Below, piece after piece: positions 47,861 to 57,664 of a DNA stretch of 64,000 bases. The position numbers and the translations under genes were made by a program. Within the stretch, counting starts at the first letter, position 1; every line of letters begins with the position of its first letter. The stretch comes from Rhizobium sp. AC27/96. GTDB lineage: Bacteria > Pseudomonadota > Alphaproteobacteria > Rhizobiales > Rhizobiaceae. The stretch covers positions 930,001 to 994,000 of the forward strand of contig NZ_LXKN01000001.1 in assembly GCF_001692325.1 (NCBI RefSeq), read 5' to 3'. The notes beneath the pieces are model-generated. The model worked only from the letters and a program-made list of their open reading frames with translations. It had not been told where the DNA came from and made no database searches.

Positions 47861-48766
47861 TTGAGGGCGCAACGCAAGTTTGGGGCATGTCTTTCAGGGC
47901 TATTGGTCGTTGGTCTGGCAGCAACTGGCTGTACGACGACGCAGAAGACATCCCCCGCTCCACGCACTGCCACGAAGCCTATTCGTGGTGCGAAAGTGAC
48001 GTATAATTACACCGCGAAGGACAAGGAATGTCTCGAACGCGCGATGTATTTCGAGTCAGAGCGTTCTGATCCGAGCGGCTATATGGCCGTTGGCACGGTT
48101 GTGATGAACAGGTTGACCTCCGGCGCCTATCCGCCGACGATCTGTGGCGTTGTATCCCAGGAAAAGCAGTTCGCTCCAGGCGTGATGTCCAAGGAGGTCA
48201 AGGATCAGGCGAAGCCGGATCTTGAAAATGCTGCTTCTGCGATCTTGCGCGGCGAACGGCATCCCCAGGTGAAGGACGCCATGTTCTTTCATACCGAGGG
48301 CCTCAGGTTCCCATACGACAATATGCACTATGTCGCCTATGCCGGCGGAAATGCTTTCTACGAAAAGCGCGGCCGTGATGGCGAATTGCAGACGCCTGCG
48401 CCGCTTCCGGCCTACGAGGTTGCGATGAACTACGTGCCGGGACAAGGCATGTCGGCAACGCAGTCGCCATTCACGCTACCGGAAACGCAGCCTGCCGTGC
48501 CGCAAGTGTCTGCTGTTGCCGCCTTTACGCCGGTCTCCAATCCGACTGTCGTAATGCCTGAAACGACAACTCCGATTCCGACGGCCACTTACATCCCCGC
48601 AGCCGTTCCCATTCCCACGCCGGCTCCGACGTTTATTTCCACACCTCTCTCGGATGAAAATGCCGCCGCGGCGCCGGCTCCGATTTCAACGGTCGTCATT
48701 CCGCAGCCACGCCCCGAACTCGAGGGCACCAGTCTGTCCGCCAAATCACCTAGAATTCGAGGCTGA
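47861..48766 (+). CDS. Lipoprotein cell-wall hydrolase (SleB / Hydrolase_2 family)
   Basis: A 301-residue protein. AGGAGG (47846-47851) is correctly spaced for the TTG at 47861, giving MRAQRKFGACLSGLLVVGLA and then a lipobox LAATGC, so the mature protein is a lipoprotein with Cys23 at its start. The hydrolase domain (residues 45-170) has LERAMYFESERSDPSGYMAVGTVVMNRL, the catalytic Glu of the Hydrolase_2 family, followed by the QEKQFAPG stretch. The C-terminal 120 residues are a Pro/Thr-rich low-complexity tail likely to span the periplasm. Cleaves peptidoglycan glycan strands. Confidence 0.88.
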   Translation: MRAQRKFGACLSGLLVVGLAATGCTTTQKTSPAPRTATKPIRGAKVTYNYTAKDKECLERAMYFESERSDPSGYMAVGTVVMNRLTSGAYPPTICGVVSQEKQFAPGVMSKEVKDQAKPDLENAASAILRGERHPQVKDAMFFHTEGLRFPYDNMHYVAYAGGNAFYEKRGRDGELQTPAPLPAYEVAMNYVPGQGMSATQSPFTLPETQPAVPQVSAVAAFTPVSNPTVVMPETTTPIPTATYIPAAVPIPTPAPTFISTPLSDENAAAAPAPISTVVIPQPRPELEGTSLSAKSPRIRG

Positions 48767-48821
48767 TAGGGATTGCCACCTCATTTCGACGGCGCGCAGC
48801 AGACGCGCCGTCTCCAGGCAC

Positions 48822-49241
48822 TCAGATGCCTTCACTGGTGGTATTTTTAAGGATCTGCACGCCATTGATCTTGTAGCTACCGTCGGGCTGGCGGGTTATC
48901 TGATAGATAGCCGTCCAGTCCTTGCCGTCTGTGCCGGTGATCAGCACTTCCTGATAGACGACGGCGCCATTGTCGATGGCGCGGCTTTTCCCGAAAGCAT
49001 AGTTGCCGGGGTGGTAAACCGGCTGGTAGGCCTTCTTCACCATGGCAAAGAAGGTATCCTTGTCGGGAAACATCGCCTTGATACCGGGCGCCGCGAAAGA
49101 ATAGGCGGCAGTGGCATCATTGTGCAGGAACGCACCTATCTGATCCTGGATCAGGGTCTGGGCTGTTTGCACCGGGTCTTCCGCGCGTACCGTCGACGCG
49201 AAGAGAAGGCAGAGCATGGCGGCGATGGGAAATGCACGCAT
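48822..49241 (-). CDS. DUF4864 exported protein
   Basis: A 139-residue protein with a 20-residue signal peptide (ending TVRAED). The rest has a nuclear-transport-factor-like alpha+beta pattern: IQDQIGAFLHNDATAAYSFAAPGIKAMF, then YQEVLITGTDGKDWTAIYQI. This family is common in alphaproteobacteria and has no known role. Confidence 0.85.
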   Translation of the reverse strand: MRAFPIAAMLCLLFASTVRAEDPVQTAQTLIQDQIGAFLHNDATAAYSFAAPGIKAMFPDKDTFFAMVKKAYQPVYHPGNYAFGKSRAIDNGAVVYQEVLITGTDGKDWTAIYQITRQPDGSYKINGVQILKNTTSEGI

Positions 49242-49300
49242 GGGCGATCTCCGGCTATATCCCCTCCAGAATAGCGCGCTTATCGCCTTGGTGAAAGCGG

Positions 49301-50566
49301 TTACTGCCAGCGGCGGAAGAGGGCGCTGGCATTGACGCCGCCGAACCCGAAGCCGTTGGAGATCGCATAATCCATGGCCATCGGCCGGGCAGTGGCACCA
49401 ACAATATCGATGCCCTCGGCCGCAGCATCCGGTTCCTGCAGATTGCGGGTCGGAGGGGCGATCTGGTCGCGCAACGCCATGATGGTGAAGATCGCCTCCA
49501 TGCCGCCGGCCGCACCGAGAAGATGGCCGGTTGCCGCCTTCGTGCCGCTGACGGCAATCGCGCCATCGCGGCCGAACACCGTCTTGATGGCTTCCATCTC
49601 GCCATGGTCGCCGACAGGCGTTGATGTTGCGTGCGCATTGAGATGCTTGACCTCCGCAGGAGAGATCTTAGCCTGCGACAGAGCCGCGAGCATGGCCCGC
49701 CGTGCGCCGTCGCCATCTTCCGGACCGGCCGTCATGTGATAGGCGTCGGCGGCTGTGCCATAGCCGACAAGCTCGGCAAGTGGCGTGGCGCCGCGGGCAA
49801 GCGCATGCTCCAGCGTTTCGATGACAAGCATCCCGGCGCCTTCACCCATGATGAAACCGTCGCGGGCGCTATCGAACGGGCGAGAGGCTTCCTCCGGCCT
49901 GTTGCTGAAGCCCGTGGAAAGGGCGCGAGCTGCTGCAAAGCCTCCGAGGCTGACCTTGTCGATGCAGGCTTCGGCACCGCCGCAGATGGCAACATCGGCT
50001 TCGCCGGAGCGGATCAGGCGTGCGGCATCGCCGATTGCCTGTACGCTGGCGGCGCAAGCCGTGACCGGCGCACCGAGCGGTCCCTTGTAGCCATAGCGGA
50101 TGCTGATCTGGCCGGCGGCGAGATTGACGAGGAAGGATGGGATGGTGAAGGGCGACAGTCGCCGTACACCGCGCGTTTCCGCCGTGCGCACGGCGTCGGC
50201 GATGGCCGGAAAGCCGCCAACCCCAGAGGCTATGATCGTGGCAGTGCGCTCCAGATCAACAGGCGCGGTCGGCTGCCAGCCGGATTGAAGGATCGCCTCC
50301 TCGGCAGCGGCCATGGCGAAGAGGATGAAACGATCCATCTTCTTCTGGTCCTTGATCGGCACGTAGCGGTCGACATCGAAGCCGGCTTCCGCGTCTTCCT
50401 CAAAGTTCGGAACGATACCACCGACCTTGGCGGCGAGATCGCCGACCATCTCTTCGGGCAACAGCCTGAGGCCGGAGCGCCCGGCGATCAACCGCTGCCA
50501 GCTCGCGTTGACGCCGACGCCGAGGGGAGAAACCAGGCCCATGCCGGTTACGACGATACGATCCAT
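49301..50566 (-). CDS. Beta-ketoacyl-ACP synthase II (FabF-like)
   Basis: A 421-residue condensing enzyme of fatty-acid elongation. The catalytic Cys171 lies in TACAASVQ, the two histidines in LNAHATSTPVGD and ATGHLLGAAGG, and the C-terminus has NGFGFGGVNAS. The usual partners fabD/fabG/acpP are not nearby, so this may be a second KAS II used for special acyl chains. Neighbours are an unrelated exported protein and an HxlR regulator. Confidence 0.93.
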   Translation of the reverse strand: MDRIVVTGMGLVSPLGVGVNASWQRLIAGRSGLRLLPEEMVGDLAAKVGGIVPNFEEDAEAGFDVDRYVPIKDQKKMDRFILFAMAAAEEAILQSGWQPTAPVDLERTATIIASGVGGFPAIADAVRTAETRGVRRLSPFTIPSFLVNLAAGQISIRYGYKGPLGAPVTACAASVQAIGDAARLIRSGEADVAICGGAEACIDKVSLGGFAAARALSTGFSNRPEEASRPFDSARDGFIMGEGAGMLVIETLEHALARGATPLAELVGYGTAADAYHMTAGPEDGDGARRAMLAALSQAKISPAEVKHLNAHATSTPVGDHGEMEAIKTVFGRDGAIAVSGTKAATGHLLGAAGGMEAIFTIMALRDQIAPPTRNLQEPDAAAEGIDIVGATARPMAMDYAISNGFGFGGVNASALFRRWQ

Positions 50567-50584
50567 GTCTTGCTCCTATTTCGC

Positions 50585-51091
50585 TCAGGCGTCGAAGCCC
50601 AAGAACCATGCTTTCATCTGAGCGATGCGCTCATGAACCTCATCGTCGGCTGCAGGCCCCGGCACCAATATGGTGTCTTCGGGGTGGAAGGTGTGGCCGG
50701 TTACCCTGTCGATAAGCAGCGGATCGCGGTCTTCTCCGGTATTTACATCGGCAAGCCGCATCGAGACTTCCTCTGGCGGCAGATGCTGATTGCCCCAGGT
50801 GAAGAGCGCCATCAGAACAGGAAAGAAATCCCGACCCCTGGCAGTCAGCACATATTCGTAGCGTGGCGGCCGCTCATTATAGAGGCGCCGCTCGAACAGG
50901 CCTTCATCGGTCAAGTGCTTGAGCCGTCGTGTGAGGATGTTCGGCGCGACGCCGAGATTTTTCTGAAATTCATCGAACCGGCTCAAACCCTGAAACGCGT
51001 CGCGCAGGATCAGGATGCTCCACCAGTCACCGACGCTTTCAAGCGCGCGAGCGGCGGGGCATTTGAATGTACTGAAGCTGGTTCTTTGCAT
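50585..51091 (-). CDS. HxlR-family transcriptional regulator
   Basis: A 168-residue winged-helix regulator. FKCPAARALESVGDWWSILILRDAFQGLSRFDEFQ carries the conserved N-terminal Cys (Cys10) used by some members to sense electrophiles, followed by APNILTRRLKHLTDEGLFERRLY as DNA-reading helix and wing. It lies 70 bases downstream of the FMN reductase gene on the same strand, so the two could form a redox-responsive pair. I use the ATG at 51091. Confidence 0.88.
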   Translation of the reverse strand: MQRTSFSTFKCPAARALESVGDWWSILILRDAFQGLSRFDEFQKNLGVAPNILTRRLKHLTDEGLFERRLYNERPPRYEYVLTARGRDFFPVLMALFTWGNQHLPPEEVSMRLADVNTGEDRDPLLIDRVTGHTFHPEDTILVPGPAADDEVHERIAQMKAWFLGFDA

Positions 51092-51161
51092 GCGACGGCG
51101 AATAGCACGAGTAACTATCATTATGCAAGTTACTAAAGCCGGCGGAAGGCAGGTTGAGACG

Positions 51162-51752
51162 TCAGTACGGAGGCGCCTTGTGAGCGCGCTGTCGTTTTAC
51201 CGCCTCGGTCCACCATGACAGGTCGTCGGCGAAGCGGGGAAAAGCTCTTGCAAGGGCGCCGCCGCCGCTTCCGAGAGGTTTGTTGTCTGCGTCCAATGCT
51301 GCCGAGATATTGGCGACGGCGAGGGTGCTTGAGATCACGACCATTCCCATCTCCGAAAGGGTGCCATGCCAGGGGCCCGCCGCATGCGCGCCGGAAAGGC
51401 GGCCGCCCGAGTAACTGGCAATGGCGGCTGGCCGCCAGAACCACTCCTCAAGGTAATGATCGGTCAGATTCTTCAGACCTGGCTGCATGCCCCAATTGTA
51501 TTCGCCGGTCACAAAAATAAAGGCATCGGCATTCCGGATTTTCTCGGCAAGCCTCTCCATTTCCGGCGGAGCAGAGCCTTTCGGATATTCCTTGTACATC
51601 CGATCGAGCATTGGCAGGCCAATATCTTTGGCGTCGATCAGTTCCGCGTCCTCTCCGCGTTCGCGAAGGCTGTTGACGATGTAATTCGCGAGACGGATGC
51701 CGACGCGATCCGACCGGTAAGAGCCGTAGAGAACCAGGATATTGTTGGTCAT
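51162..51752 (-). CDS. NADPH-dependent FMN reductase (flavodoxin fold)
   Basis: A 196-residue FMN reductase-like protein. The flavodoxin-like N-terminus MTNNILVLYGSYRSDRVGIRLA is the FMN phosphate loop, and FVTGEYNWGMQPGLKNLTDHY and IASYSGGRLSGAHA are family hallmarks. Likely reduces flavins or quinones in the cytoplasm. The ATG at 51752 follows GGAGG at a somewhat long distance; the longer open frame is upstream non-coding. The HxlR gene follows. Confidence 0.88.
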   Translation of the reverse strand: MTNNILVLYGSYRSDRVGIRLANYIVNSLRERGEDAELIDAKDIGLPMLDRMYKEYPKGSAPPEMERLAEKIRNADAFIFVTGEYNWGMQPGLKNLTDHYLEEWFWRPAAIASYSGGRLSGAHAAGPWHGTLSEMGMVVISSTLAVANISAALDADNKPLGSGGGALARAFPRFADDLSWWTEAVKRQRAHKAPPY

Positions 51753-51947
51753 TGTTGAATATGTCCTCCATGGCCAACGCAGAAATAAAGTGGACGCAAG
51801 CCATCGCCACACGCATAGCCGGCAGCCAACGCGCTACGTCGCATGGAAAGGATATAGATCTAATTCCGGAGCTCTGACAGGCGCTCCAACAAAATGGGGC
51901 GCCTCAAGGGGCTGAATGTAACCCTTCCACTTGGGCGAGACGGACGA

Positions 51948-53849
51948 CTAGGTTTGCGACTCCGCCGGTACGGAAGTCGTTACCTCATCCTCCGGAATAT
52001 CGTCGAAGGAAGCGTAGTTGAGGTTGTAGAGCTTCGAATAGAGCTTGCCGTTGGCCATAAGCTGGTTGTGATTGCCGCTCTCGATCAGCTGCCCGTTCTG
52101 CAGGACGATGATGCGGTCGGCCTCGCGGATTGTGGCAAGGCGGTGGGCGATCACGAGACCCGTGCGGCCTTCGAGCAGCTTGACCAGCGCCTTCTGGATC
52201 AGCATTTCGGTATAGCTGTCGATATTCGCCGTAGCCTCGTCCAGCACCAGGATCTTGGCGTCCGCAACGAGGGCACGCGCAAAACTGACAAGCTGGCGCT
52301 GGCCAAGCGAAAGACCGCCGCCGCGTTCGCCGAGAATGGTCTCGTACCCATCAGGCAGCCGCTCGATGAACTCATGCGCACCGACCGCCTTGGCGGCTTC
52401 GATGGCCTCCTCGCGCGTCGCTTCCGCCTTGTTATAGCGAATATTCTCCAACACCGTACCGGTGAAGAGGTAGGGTTCCTGCAGCACCATGGCGACCTGC
52501 CGCCCAAGCGAATCCTGGGTGAGGGAGCGCACATCGTGACCGCCGACCAGCACCTGGCCTTCCTGCACATCGTAAAACCGATGGATGAGCGCCATGGAGC
52601 TGGACTTGCCCGAGCCCGTGGGGCCGATCAGCGCTACGGTCTCGCCGGGATTGACCTTGAAACTGACATTCTTCAGCACCGGATGGTTGGGATTGTAGCC
52701 GAAGACGACGTCGCGGAACTCGACCGAGCCGTCCATATCGGGCGAAAGCTCCTTGGCGTCGGGTGCATCCTTGATGTCTATCGGCACATCGAGCACTTCG
52801 GTCAAGCGCTGGCCCGAAGCCATGGCGCGCTGCATGACGGAATATTGCATGGTGAGCGAGCGGATCGGATCGAAGAAGCGCTGAATGTAGAACAGGAAGG
52901 CGACCATGATGCCGACATCGAGCTTGTGGTTCAGAACCATCGAACCGCCGACGATGATGACGATCGCCATGGCCATTCCGGTCAGCGTATCGACGATCGG
53001 CACCATGATCTGGGCGTAGCGCGCTGCGGTCAGATGCGCTTCGAGATTGGTATGGGCCTTGTCGTCGAAAAGCGAGAAGTTGACCCCTTGCCGGTGCATG
53101 CCCTGCACGGCGCGCACGCCATGGATCGCTTCCGCCAACGCGCCATTGGTAATGGAGTTCGTCTCATGCGCGTTCATGAAAGCGACGCGCGCCTTCGGCA
53201 GCCAGAACAGCCGAACGATGAAGAGGATCGGCATGACGGACAGCGTCAGCAGGCCCAGCCGGAAATCGAGCGACAGCATGACGATGACGATGCCGAAGAG
53301 CAGGGCGATATCGCCGACGGAAAGTACTGAAGTTTCAAGGAATTCCTGCATGGAGTTAACGTCGCCTTGAAGGCGCGACATCAAGCGTCCAACTTCCGTC
53401 TTGTCCATGAAGGAGAGCGAGACGCGTTGCAGATGGGCGAACATCGCGCGGCGTATGTCGAACAGCACCTCTTCCGCGACCTCGCCGACATAGGTCTCCT
53501 GAACATAGCTCGCGCCGTAGTTGACGAGGATCGCGACTGCGAAAATCCCCAGCGACAGCCAGAGCGCCGAGTAATCGATCGCTCCCGGCGCCATCGCATT
53601 GTCGATCGCGTGGCGAATGACCAACGGTATGACGATCTGCGACGCCGTGAACAGCAACACGGCGACCACCGAAATATAGATCTGGCGGCGATAGGGGCTA
53701 ACGAAGGACCAGATACGACCGATGATCTTTGTGTCGAAGACCTTGCCGAAAATTTCTTCCTCGACACGATGCGAACCGACCACGGCACGGGGAGGGCGAC
53801 GCCCATCTTCGCGCACATCGTTGCGCTCGGTTTCGATAGTTTCCGACAT
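51948..53849 (-). CDS. ABC exporter half-transporter, second subunit
   Basis: A 633-residue type IV exporter subunit. Six transmembrane segments (about residues 55-320) are fused to an ATPase with Walker A GPTGSGKSS, signature LSLGQRQLVSFARALV (signature LSxGQ, Ser/Leu altered from LSGGQ) and Walker B ILVLDEATANIDS. The start lies two bases from the stop of the partner gene, so both subunits are translated together and probably form a heterodimer. Substrate unknown; such MdlAB/LmrCD-type pairs export lipids or drugs. Confidence 0.93.
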   Translation of the reverse strand: MSETIETERNDVREDGRRPPRAVVGSHRVEEEIFGKVFDTKIIGRIWSFVSPYRRQIYISVVAVLLFTASQIVIPLVIRHAIDNAMAPGAIDYSALWLSLGIFAVAILVNYGASYVQETYVGEVAEEVLFDIRRAMFAHLQRVSLSFMDKTEVGRLMSRLQGDVNSMQEFLETSVLSVGDIALLFGIVIVMLSLDFRLGLLTLSVMPILFIVRLFWLPKARVAFMNAHETNSITNGALAEAIHGVRAVQGMHRQGVNFSLFDDKAHTNLEAHLTAARYAQIMVPIVDTLTGMAMAIVIIVGGSMVLNHKLDVGIMVAFLFYIQRFFDPIRSLTMQYSVMQRAMASGQRLTEVLDVPIDIKDAPDAKELSPDMDGSVEFRDVVFGYNPNHPVLKNVSFKVNPGETVALIGPTGSGKSSSMALIHRFYDVQEGQVLVGGHDVRSLTQDSLGRQVAMVLQEPYLFTGTVLENIRYNKAEATREEAIEAAKAVGAHEFIERLPDGYETILGERGGGLSLGQRQLVSFARALVADAKILVLDEATANIDSYTEMLIQKALVKLLEGRTGLVIAHRLATIREADRIIVLQNGQLIESGNHNQLMANGKLYSKLYNLNYASFDDIPEDEVTTSVPAESQT

Positions 53850-53851
53850 TG

Positions 53852-55741
53852 TCAGACCTCCCTTTTCGCTCTTTCGAGCTTGCCGCCGGATGTCTTGACG
53901 ACATCGTCCTCAGGGCGAACCTGCAGATCGTAAAGCGCCTTGTACCGGCCTCCCGCGGCCAAAAGCTGCTCATGGGTTCCGCGTTCGACGATCTTGCCAT
54001 CCTCGATGAACAAGATCTGGTCGGCATGCATCAGCGAACTCAGCCGGTGGGCGACGATCAGCGTCACCCGGTCGCGGGCAAAGCGCTTCATGGCGCTGCG
54101 GATACGCTGTTCGGTTGCCGCGTCGATGGCGGCGGTGGAATCGTCGAAAACCATCACTGCCGGTTTCAACATCAGAGTCCGCGCAATGGTCAGACGCTGG
54201 CGCTGGCCGCCGGACAGCGACACGCCACGCTCGCCCACGACGGTGGTGTAGCCGGCCGGCAGGCCAAGAATGTAGTTGTGTAGCTGCGCCGACTCGGCGG
54301 CACGCTCGATCCGGCCTTCTTTCGCCCAGGGGTCGCCATAGGCGATGTTGTTCTCGATGCTCGTCGTGAACAGGAAGGAATCCTGCTGCACGACGGCGAC
54401 GTTCTGCCTGAGGGATTGCAACGTCGCCTTGCCGATGTCCTGGCCGTCGATGGTGATACGGCCGGAGGTGACGTCATAAAAGCGCGGAATGAGATGGGCG
54501 ATGGTGGATTTGCCGCTGCCAGGTGGTCCGACAATGCCGATCGTCTCGCCACGTCTTGCCTCGAAACAGATATCCTTCAGCACCGGGCGCTTGTCCGGAC
54601 CCGGATAACTGAAGCCGACATTTTCGAAGCGCAACACGCCCTCGGTTACCGCCAATGGCTTTGCGTCCGGTGCATCCTTGATCGGGATGTCGAGATCGAG
54701 CAACGCAAACAGGCGCGAGCCGCAGGTTGAAGCACGGGCGAAGGCATTGACCATCAGCCCGAGCTGGCGCACCGGCATCTGCAGGATGGTCATGAAGGTC
54801 AGGAATGAGGCGAGGGTGCCGACGCTGATTTCGCCCGCAATCACCTTCAGGCCGCCCACCCAGAGCACCAGGCCCATGGCGATGAAGAAGGAGAGGTTCA
54901 TCGCGCTGGTATTGATAACGCGGATGCCGACACGCTTGTGGGCGAGGGTAAGCGCGCTGTGTGAGGCACGGTCGAATTTCGCAATTTCGTGCAGCTGCGC
55001 CGCGAAAGCGCGGACGACACGAATGCCACCGAGATTTTCTTCCATCACGCGCGTCAGCACGGAAAGGCGTTCCTGCAGATCGAGCCAGGTCGCGCGCAAC
55101 CTCAATTGCGTGACGGAGGAGCGCCAGGCCACGAAGGGCACGAAACTCAGGGCGAGAAATCCGAGCACAACGTCGGTCGACAGCAGCAGATAGGCACCGA
55201 CACCGATGAGCACGCTGAGCAGCAGCATGCGCACCAGTGCGGTGGAGAAATACATGCGCACACCTTCCAGATCGAGCAGCCCGACGGTGATGAGGTCGCC
55301 GGAATGCACCTTGTCGTGGAAGCTGAAGGAGAGCTGCTGGATCTTCTCGTAGCAGGCGAGCCTGAGTTCATAGCCCATATGGTGGCCGACGGACTCGCTG
55401 TAATAGTTCTGCACCATCGTGAACAGGCCGCGCAGAATGCTGATGACGAGCAGCAGCAGGGCGGTCGTCAGCAGCGCATTCTCGGCAATATGCCCGGCCG
55501 CTCCGCCGGCAACCGCCGTCTGCGTCTGATCGACCGCACGGCCAAGCAGGCGCGGTATCATCAACTGCAACGTTGCAGCTACAAAAGTTGCCCCAATGGC
55601 GAAGCTTGTCTGCCAGGGATGGCGCAGCGTCATATGGGTGATCCGCACGATGGTGGAGAGACCTTGTCCCCAACCGGTCGCATTGACATGCGCACGCGAA
55701 GCCAAGGACTTCGCGGCGCTTCTTGATGAATCGCTGCTCAC
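53852..55741 (-). CDS. ABC exporter half-transporter, first subunit
   Basis: A 629-residue subunit with six transmembrane segments and a C-terminal ATPase: Walker A GPPGSGKST, signature LSGGQRQRLTIARTLM, and a Walker B VMVFDDSTAAID in which Asp replaces the usual catalytic Glu. One degenerate catalytic site is expected in a heterodimeric exporter. It starts with GTG at 55741, where the ribosome-binding site is poor; a downstream ATG is possible. Confidence 0.92.
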   Translation of the reverse strand: MSSDSSRSAAKSLASRAHVNATGWGQGLSTIVRITHMTLRHPWQTSFAIGATFVAATLQLMIPRLLGRAVDQTQTAVAGGAAGHIAENALLTTALLLLVISILRGLFTMVQNYYSESVGHHMGYELRLACYEKIQQLSFSFHDKVHSGDLITVGLLDLEGVRMYFSTALVRMLLLSVLIGVGAYLLLSTDVVLGFLALSFVPFVAWRSSVTQLRLRATWLDLQERLSVLTRVMEENLGGIRVVRAFAAQLHEIAKFDRASHSALTLAHKRVGIRVINTSAMNLSFFIAMGLVLWVGGLKVIAGEISVGTLASFLTFMTILQMPVRQLGLMVNAFARASTCGSRLFALLDLDIPIKDAPDAKPLAVTEGVLRFENVGFSYPGPDKRPVLKDICFEARRGETIGIVGPPGSGKSTIAHLIPRFYDVTSGRITIDGQDIGKATLQSLRQNVAVVQQDSFLFTTSIENNIAYGDPWAKEGRIERAAESAQLHNYILGLPAGYTTVVGERGVSLSGGQRQRLTIARTLMLKPAVMVFDDSTAAIDAATEQRIRSAMKRFARDRVTLIVAHRLSSLMHADQILFIEDGKIVERGTHEQLLAAGGRYKALYDLQVRPEDDVVKTSGGKLERAKREV

Positions 55742-55970
55742 GCTTTTATCCAGGTGTTTTCAAATGAGGCGGGCCCGGAGTCGGGTTCGTATCTCAGGGG
55801 AAGTATTGATAGGATGAATTTTGCCGATTCCGTGGCGAGGTTCAAGAGTCAATTGGTCACAAGTCCCACGCGAACGTTAGATTGCGTGTTCGAAAAATTA
55901 TCGATGAGATGTCGGCATCGAAATCGGCGGGACGTCCTTGGGGCACTAAGCCTGAAACAAGGAGGACATC

Positions 55971-56627
55971 ATGCGCAAGGTCATAGCAGCAACATTCATC
56001 AGCCTCGACGGCGTCATGCAGGCACCTGGCGGCCCGCAGGAGGATCCGACCGGTGGTTTCCAGCATGGCGGCTGGGTATTTCCCCATGCCGACGAAGCGA
56101 CAGGCAAGATCCTTTTCGAGCTCTTCGAAAAGCCGTTCGATCTTCTGCTCGGACGCAAGACCTATGATATTTTCGCGGCCCATTGGCCGCATGTCGGCGA
56201 CGACGATCCTATCGGCAGGCAGTTCAACTCGGTCACCAAATATGTTGCGACGCGCGGAAGCGGCGCGCTGACGTGGAACAATAGCCAGTCGCTCGGCAGC
56301 GATGTCGTGGCGGCGATCAAGGTGTTGAAAGCAGGCGAGGGACCGGATCTCCTCATCCAGGGCAGTGGTGTTCTCATTCAGACCCTGCTGCGCCACGGAT
56401 TGATCGACGAATTCAGCCTGATGATCTTTCCGCTCGTGCTTGCCGGCGGCAAGAAGCTGTTTGCCGATGGCGCCGTCCCGGCGGCGATGAAGCTGCTGCG
56501 CACGCAGTCGTCTCCGACGGGCGTCATCTTTGCGACCTATCAACCTGATGGTCCGGTCAAGACGGGCTCCTTCGCTTTGCCCGATCCGTCGGACGAGGAA
56601 ATCGAGCACCGCAACCAGCTGCAATGA
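55971..56627 (+). CDS. Dihydrofolate reductase-fold / RibD C-terminal domain protein
   Basis: A 218-residue RibD_C-type reductase. The N-terminus MRKVIAATFISLDGVMQAPGG, then LLLGRKTYDIFAAHWP, and GSGVLIQTLLRHGLIDEFSLMIFPLVLAGG are typical of the stand-alone family. It would reduce a pteridine-like or other substrate with NADPH; the true substrate is unknown. AAGGAGGACATC before the ATG is a strong ribosome-binding site. The preceding 229 bases (55742-55970) show no gene. Confidence 0.88.
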   Translation: MRKVIAATFISLDGVMQAPGGPQEDPTGGFQHGGWVFPHADEATGKILFELFEKPFDLLLGRKTYDIFAAHWPHVGDDDPIGRQFNSVTKYVATRGSGALTWNNSQSLGSDVVAAIKVLKAGEGPDLLIQGSGVLIQTLLRHGLIDEFSLMIFPLVLAGGKKLFADGAVPAAMKLLRTQSSPTGVIFATYQPDGPVKTGSFALPDPSDEEIEHRNQLQ

Positions 56628-56668
56628 TCAATAGGCGAGGGAGCTTGAAGAGCTGTCTCCGATAGAGA

Positions 56669-57565
56669 CTAGGCTTCATGCTCCCGGTCGTCTTGAAGTT
56701 CACGCAGGGATTTCAGGATTTCGCGAAGACCTTTTGTGAGGTGCTTGTCACGGCGCAGCACGATGCCGAGTTGCCGGACGAGCCGCGGCTTGAGCGGCGA
56801 AGTGACGAGCCGGTCCGACTCCTCACGCCGCAGCGCCATGTCAGGAAGGACAGACCATCCAAGACCCGCGGCGACCAGCTCCTTGATGGCCTCGACGCTT
56901 CCGAACTCCATGGCCGGCTCTGGGCGAACTCCGGAAGCCTCGAACCATTCGTTGGTGGCGCGACGCGTGTTTCCACCTTCATAAAGCAGGAGTGTCTTCT
57001 CCTTCATGAATTCTACATCCGGTCCGCCATCCGGCATCACGCTTCCCTTTGGCGCCACGGCCAGGAGCTCGTCCTCATGAAATGGCTCGACCTCGAGGGA
57101 ACGGCCGGAGGCGGGTAGGGCTACCACAGCCAGATCCAGCGCATTGGCTTCGAGATCACGGAGAATCTCGTCGATATTGCCAACGCGGACGATGATTTCG
57201 AGATCGGGCATGCGCTTCTTTGCGATGGCGATGGCGCGTGGCAGCAGATGGATTGACGCGGTACCACCACTGCCGATCCGCACACGGCCACTCGAGCCCT
57301 CGCGAAAAGGCATCATCGCCTCTTCCGCCAGGGAGCAGGCTTCGATGATGCGACGCGCTTGGGGAATGAGCTCAAGTCCCGCCGGCGACGGCTGCGCCCG
57401 CCGTCCCACGCGTTCGATCAATCTCACACCGAGACGTTGCTCCAGAAGCTTCACCTGCAGGCTGACGGCCGGTTGCGTGAGCCCGGCCTTGTCGGCAGCG
57501 GCGGTGAAACTGCCGAGATCAACGACATTGAGGAAAGCGGTAAGCTGATCCAGATTAAGCAACAA
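56669..57565 (-). CDS. LysR-family transcriptional regulator
   Basis: A 298-residue regulator. The N-terminal helix-turn-helix (LTAFLNVVDLGSFTAAADKAGLTQPAVS) is typical, followed by a linker helix and an effector domain of two lobes. It starts with TTG at 57565 or 57562, downstream of AAGGAA; no ATG gives the conserved N-terminus. A near-perfect dyad lies in the region shared with the divergent DUF1127 gene. Confidence 0.92.
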   Translation of the reverse strand: MLLNLDQLTAFLNVVDLGSFTAAADKAGLTQPAVSLQVKLLEQRLGVRLIERVGRRAQPSPAGLELIPQARRIIEACSLAEEAMMPFREGSSGRVRIGSGGTASIHLLPRAIAIAKKRMPDLEIIVRVGNIDEILRDLEANALDLAVVALPASGRSLEVEPFHEDELLAVAPKGSVMPDGGPDVEFMKEKTLLLYEGGNTRRATNEWFEASGVRPEPAMEFGSVEAIKELVAAGLGWSVLPDMALRREESDRLVTSPLKPRLVRQLGIVLRRDKHLTKGLREILKSLRELQDDREHEA

Positions 57566-57573
57566 AAGAATTC

Positions 57574-57599
57574 CTTATGGATTGTATAATTACCATAAG
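57574..57599. promoter_or_regulatory. LysR-type operator overlapping a TATAAT
   Basis: CTTATGG (57574-57580) and CCATAAG (57593-57599) form a perfect 7-bp dyad with a 12-base spacer that includes TATAAT (57585-57590). This is close to the LysR T-N11-A core. It lies between the LysR start and the DUF1127 gene, suiting autoregulation and control of the divergent gene. Confidence 0.65.
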
Positions 57600-57664
57600 C
57601 TTCTTTCATTGCGTTCACCAGTGCATCCTGAAGCCACGTTGATGTGAGCTTAAGGAGCATGAAG

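Noticed and set aside
51894..53330. 478-codon forward open frame opposite the ABC exporter gene
   Set aside because: Antisense of a gene with complete Walker motifs; composition-driven.
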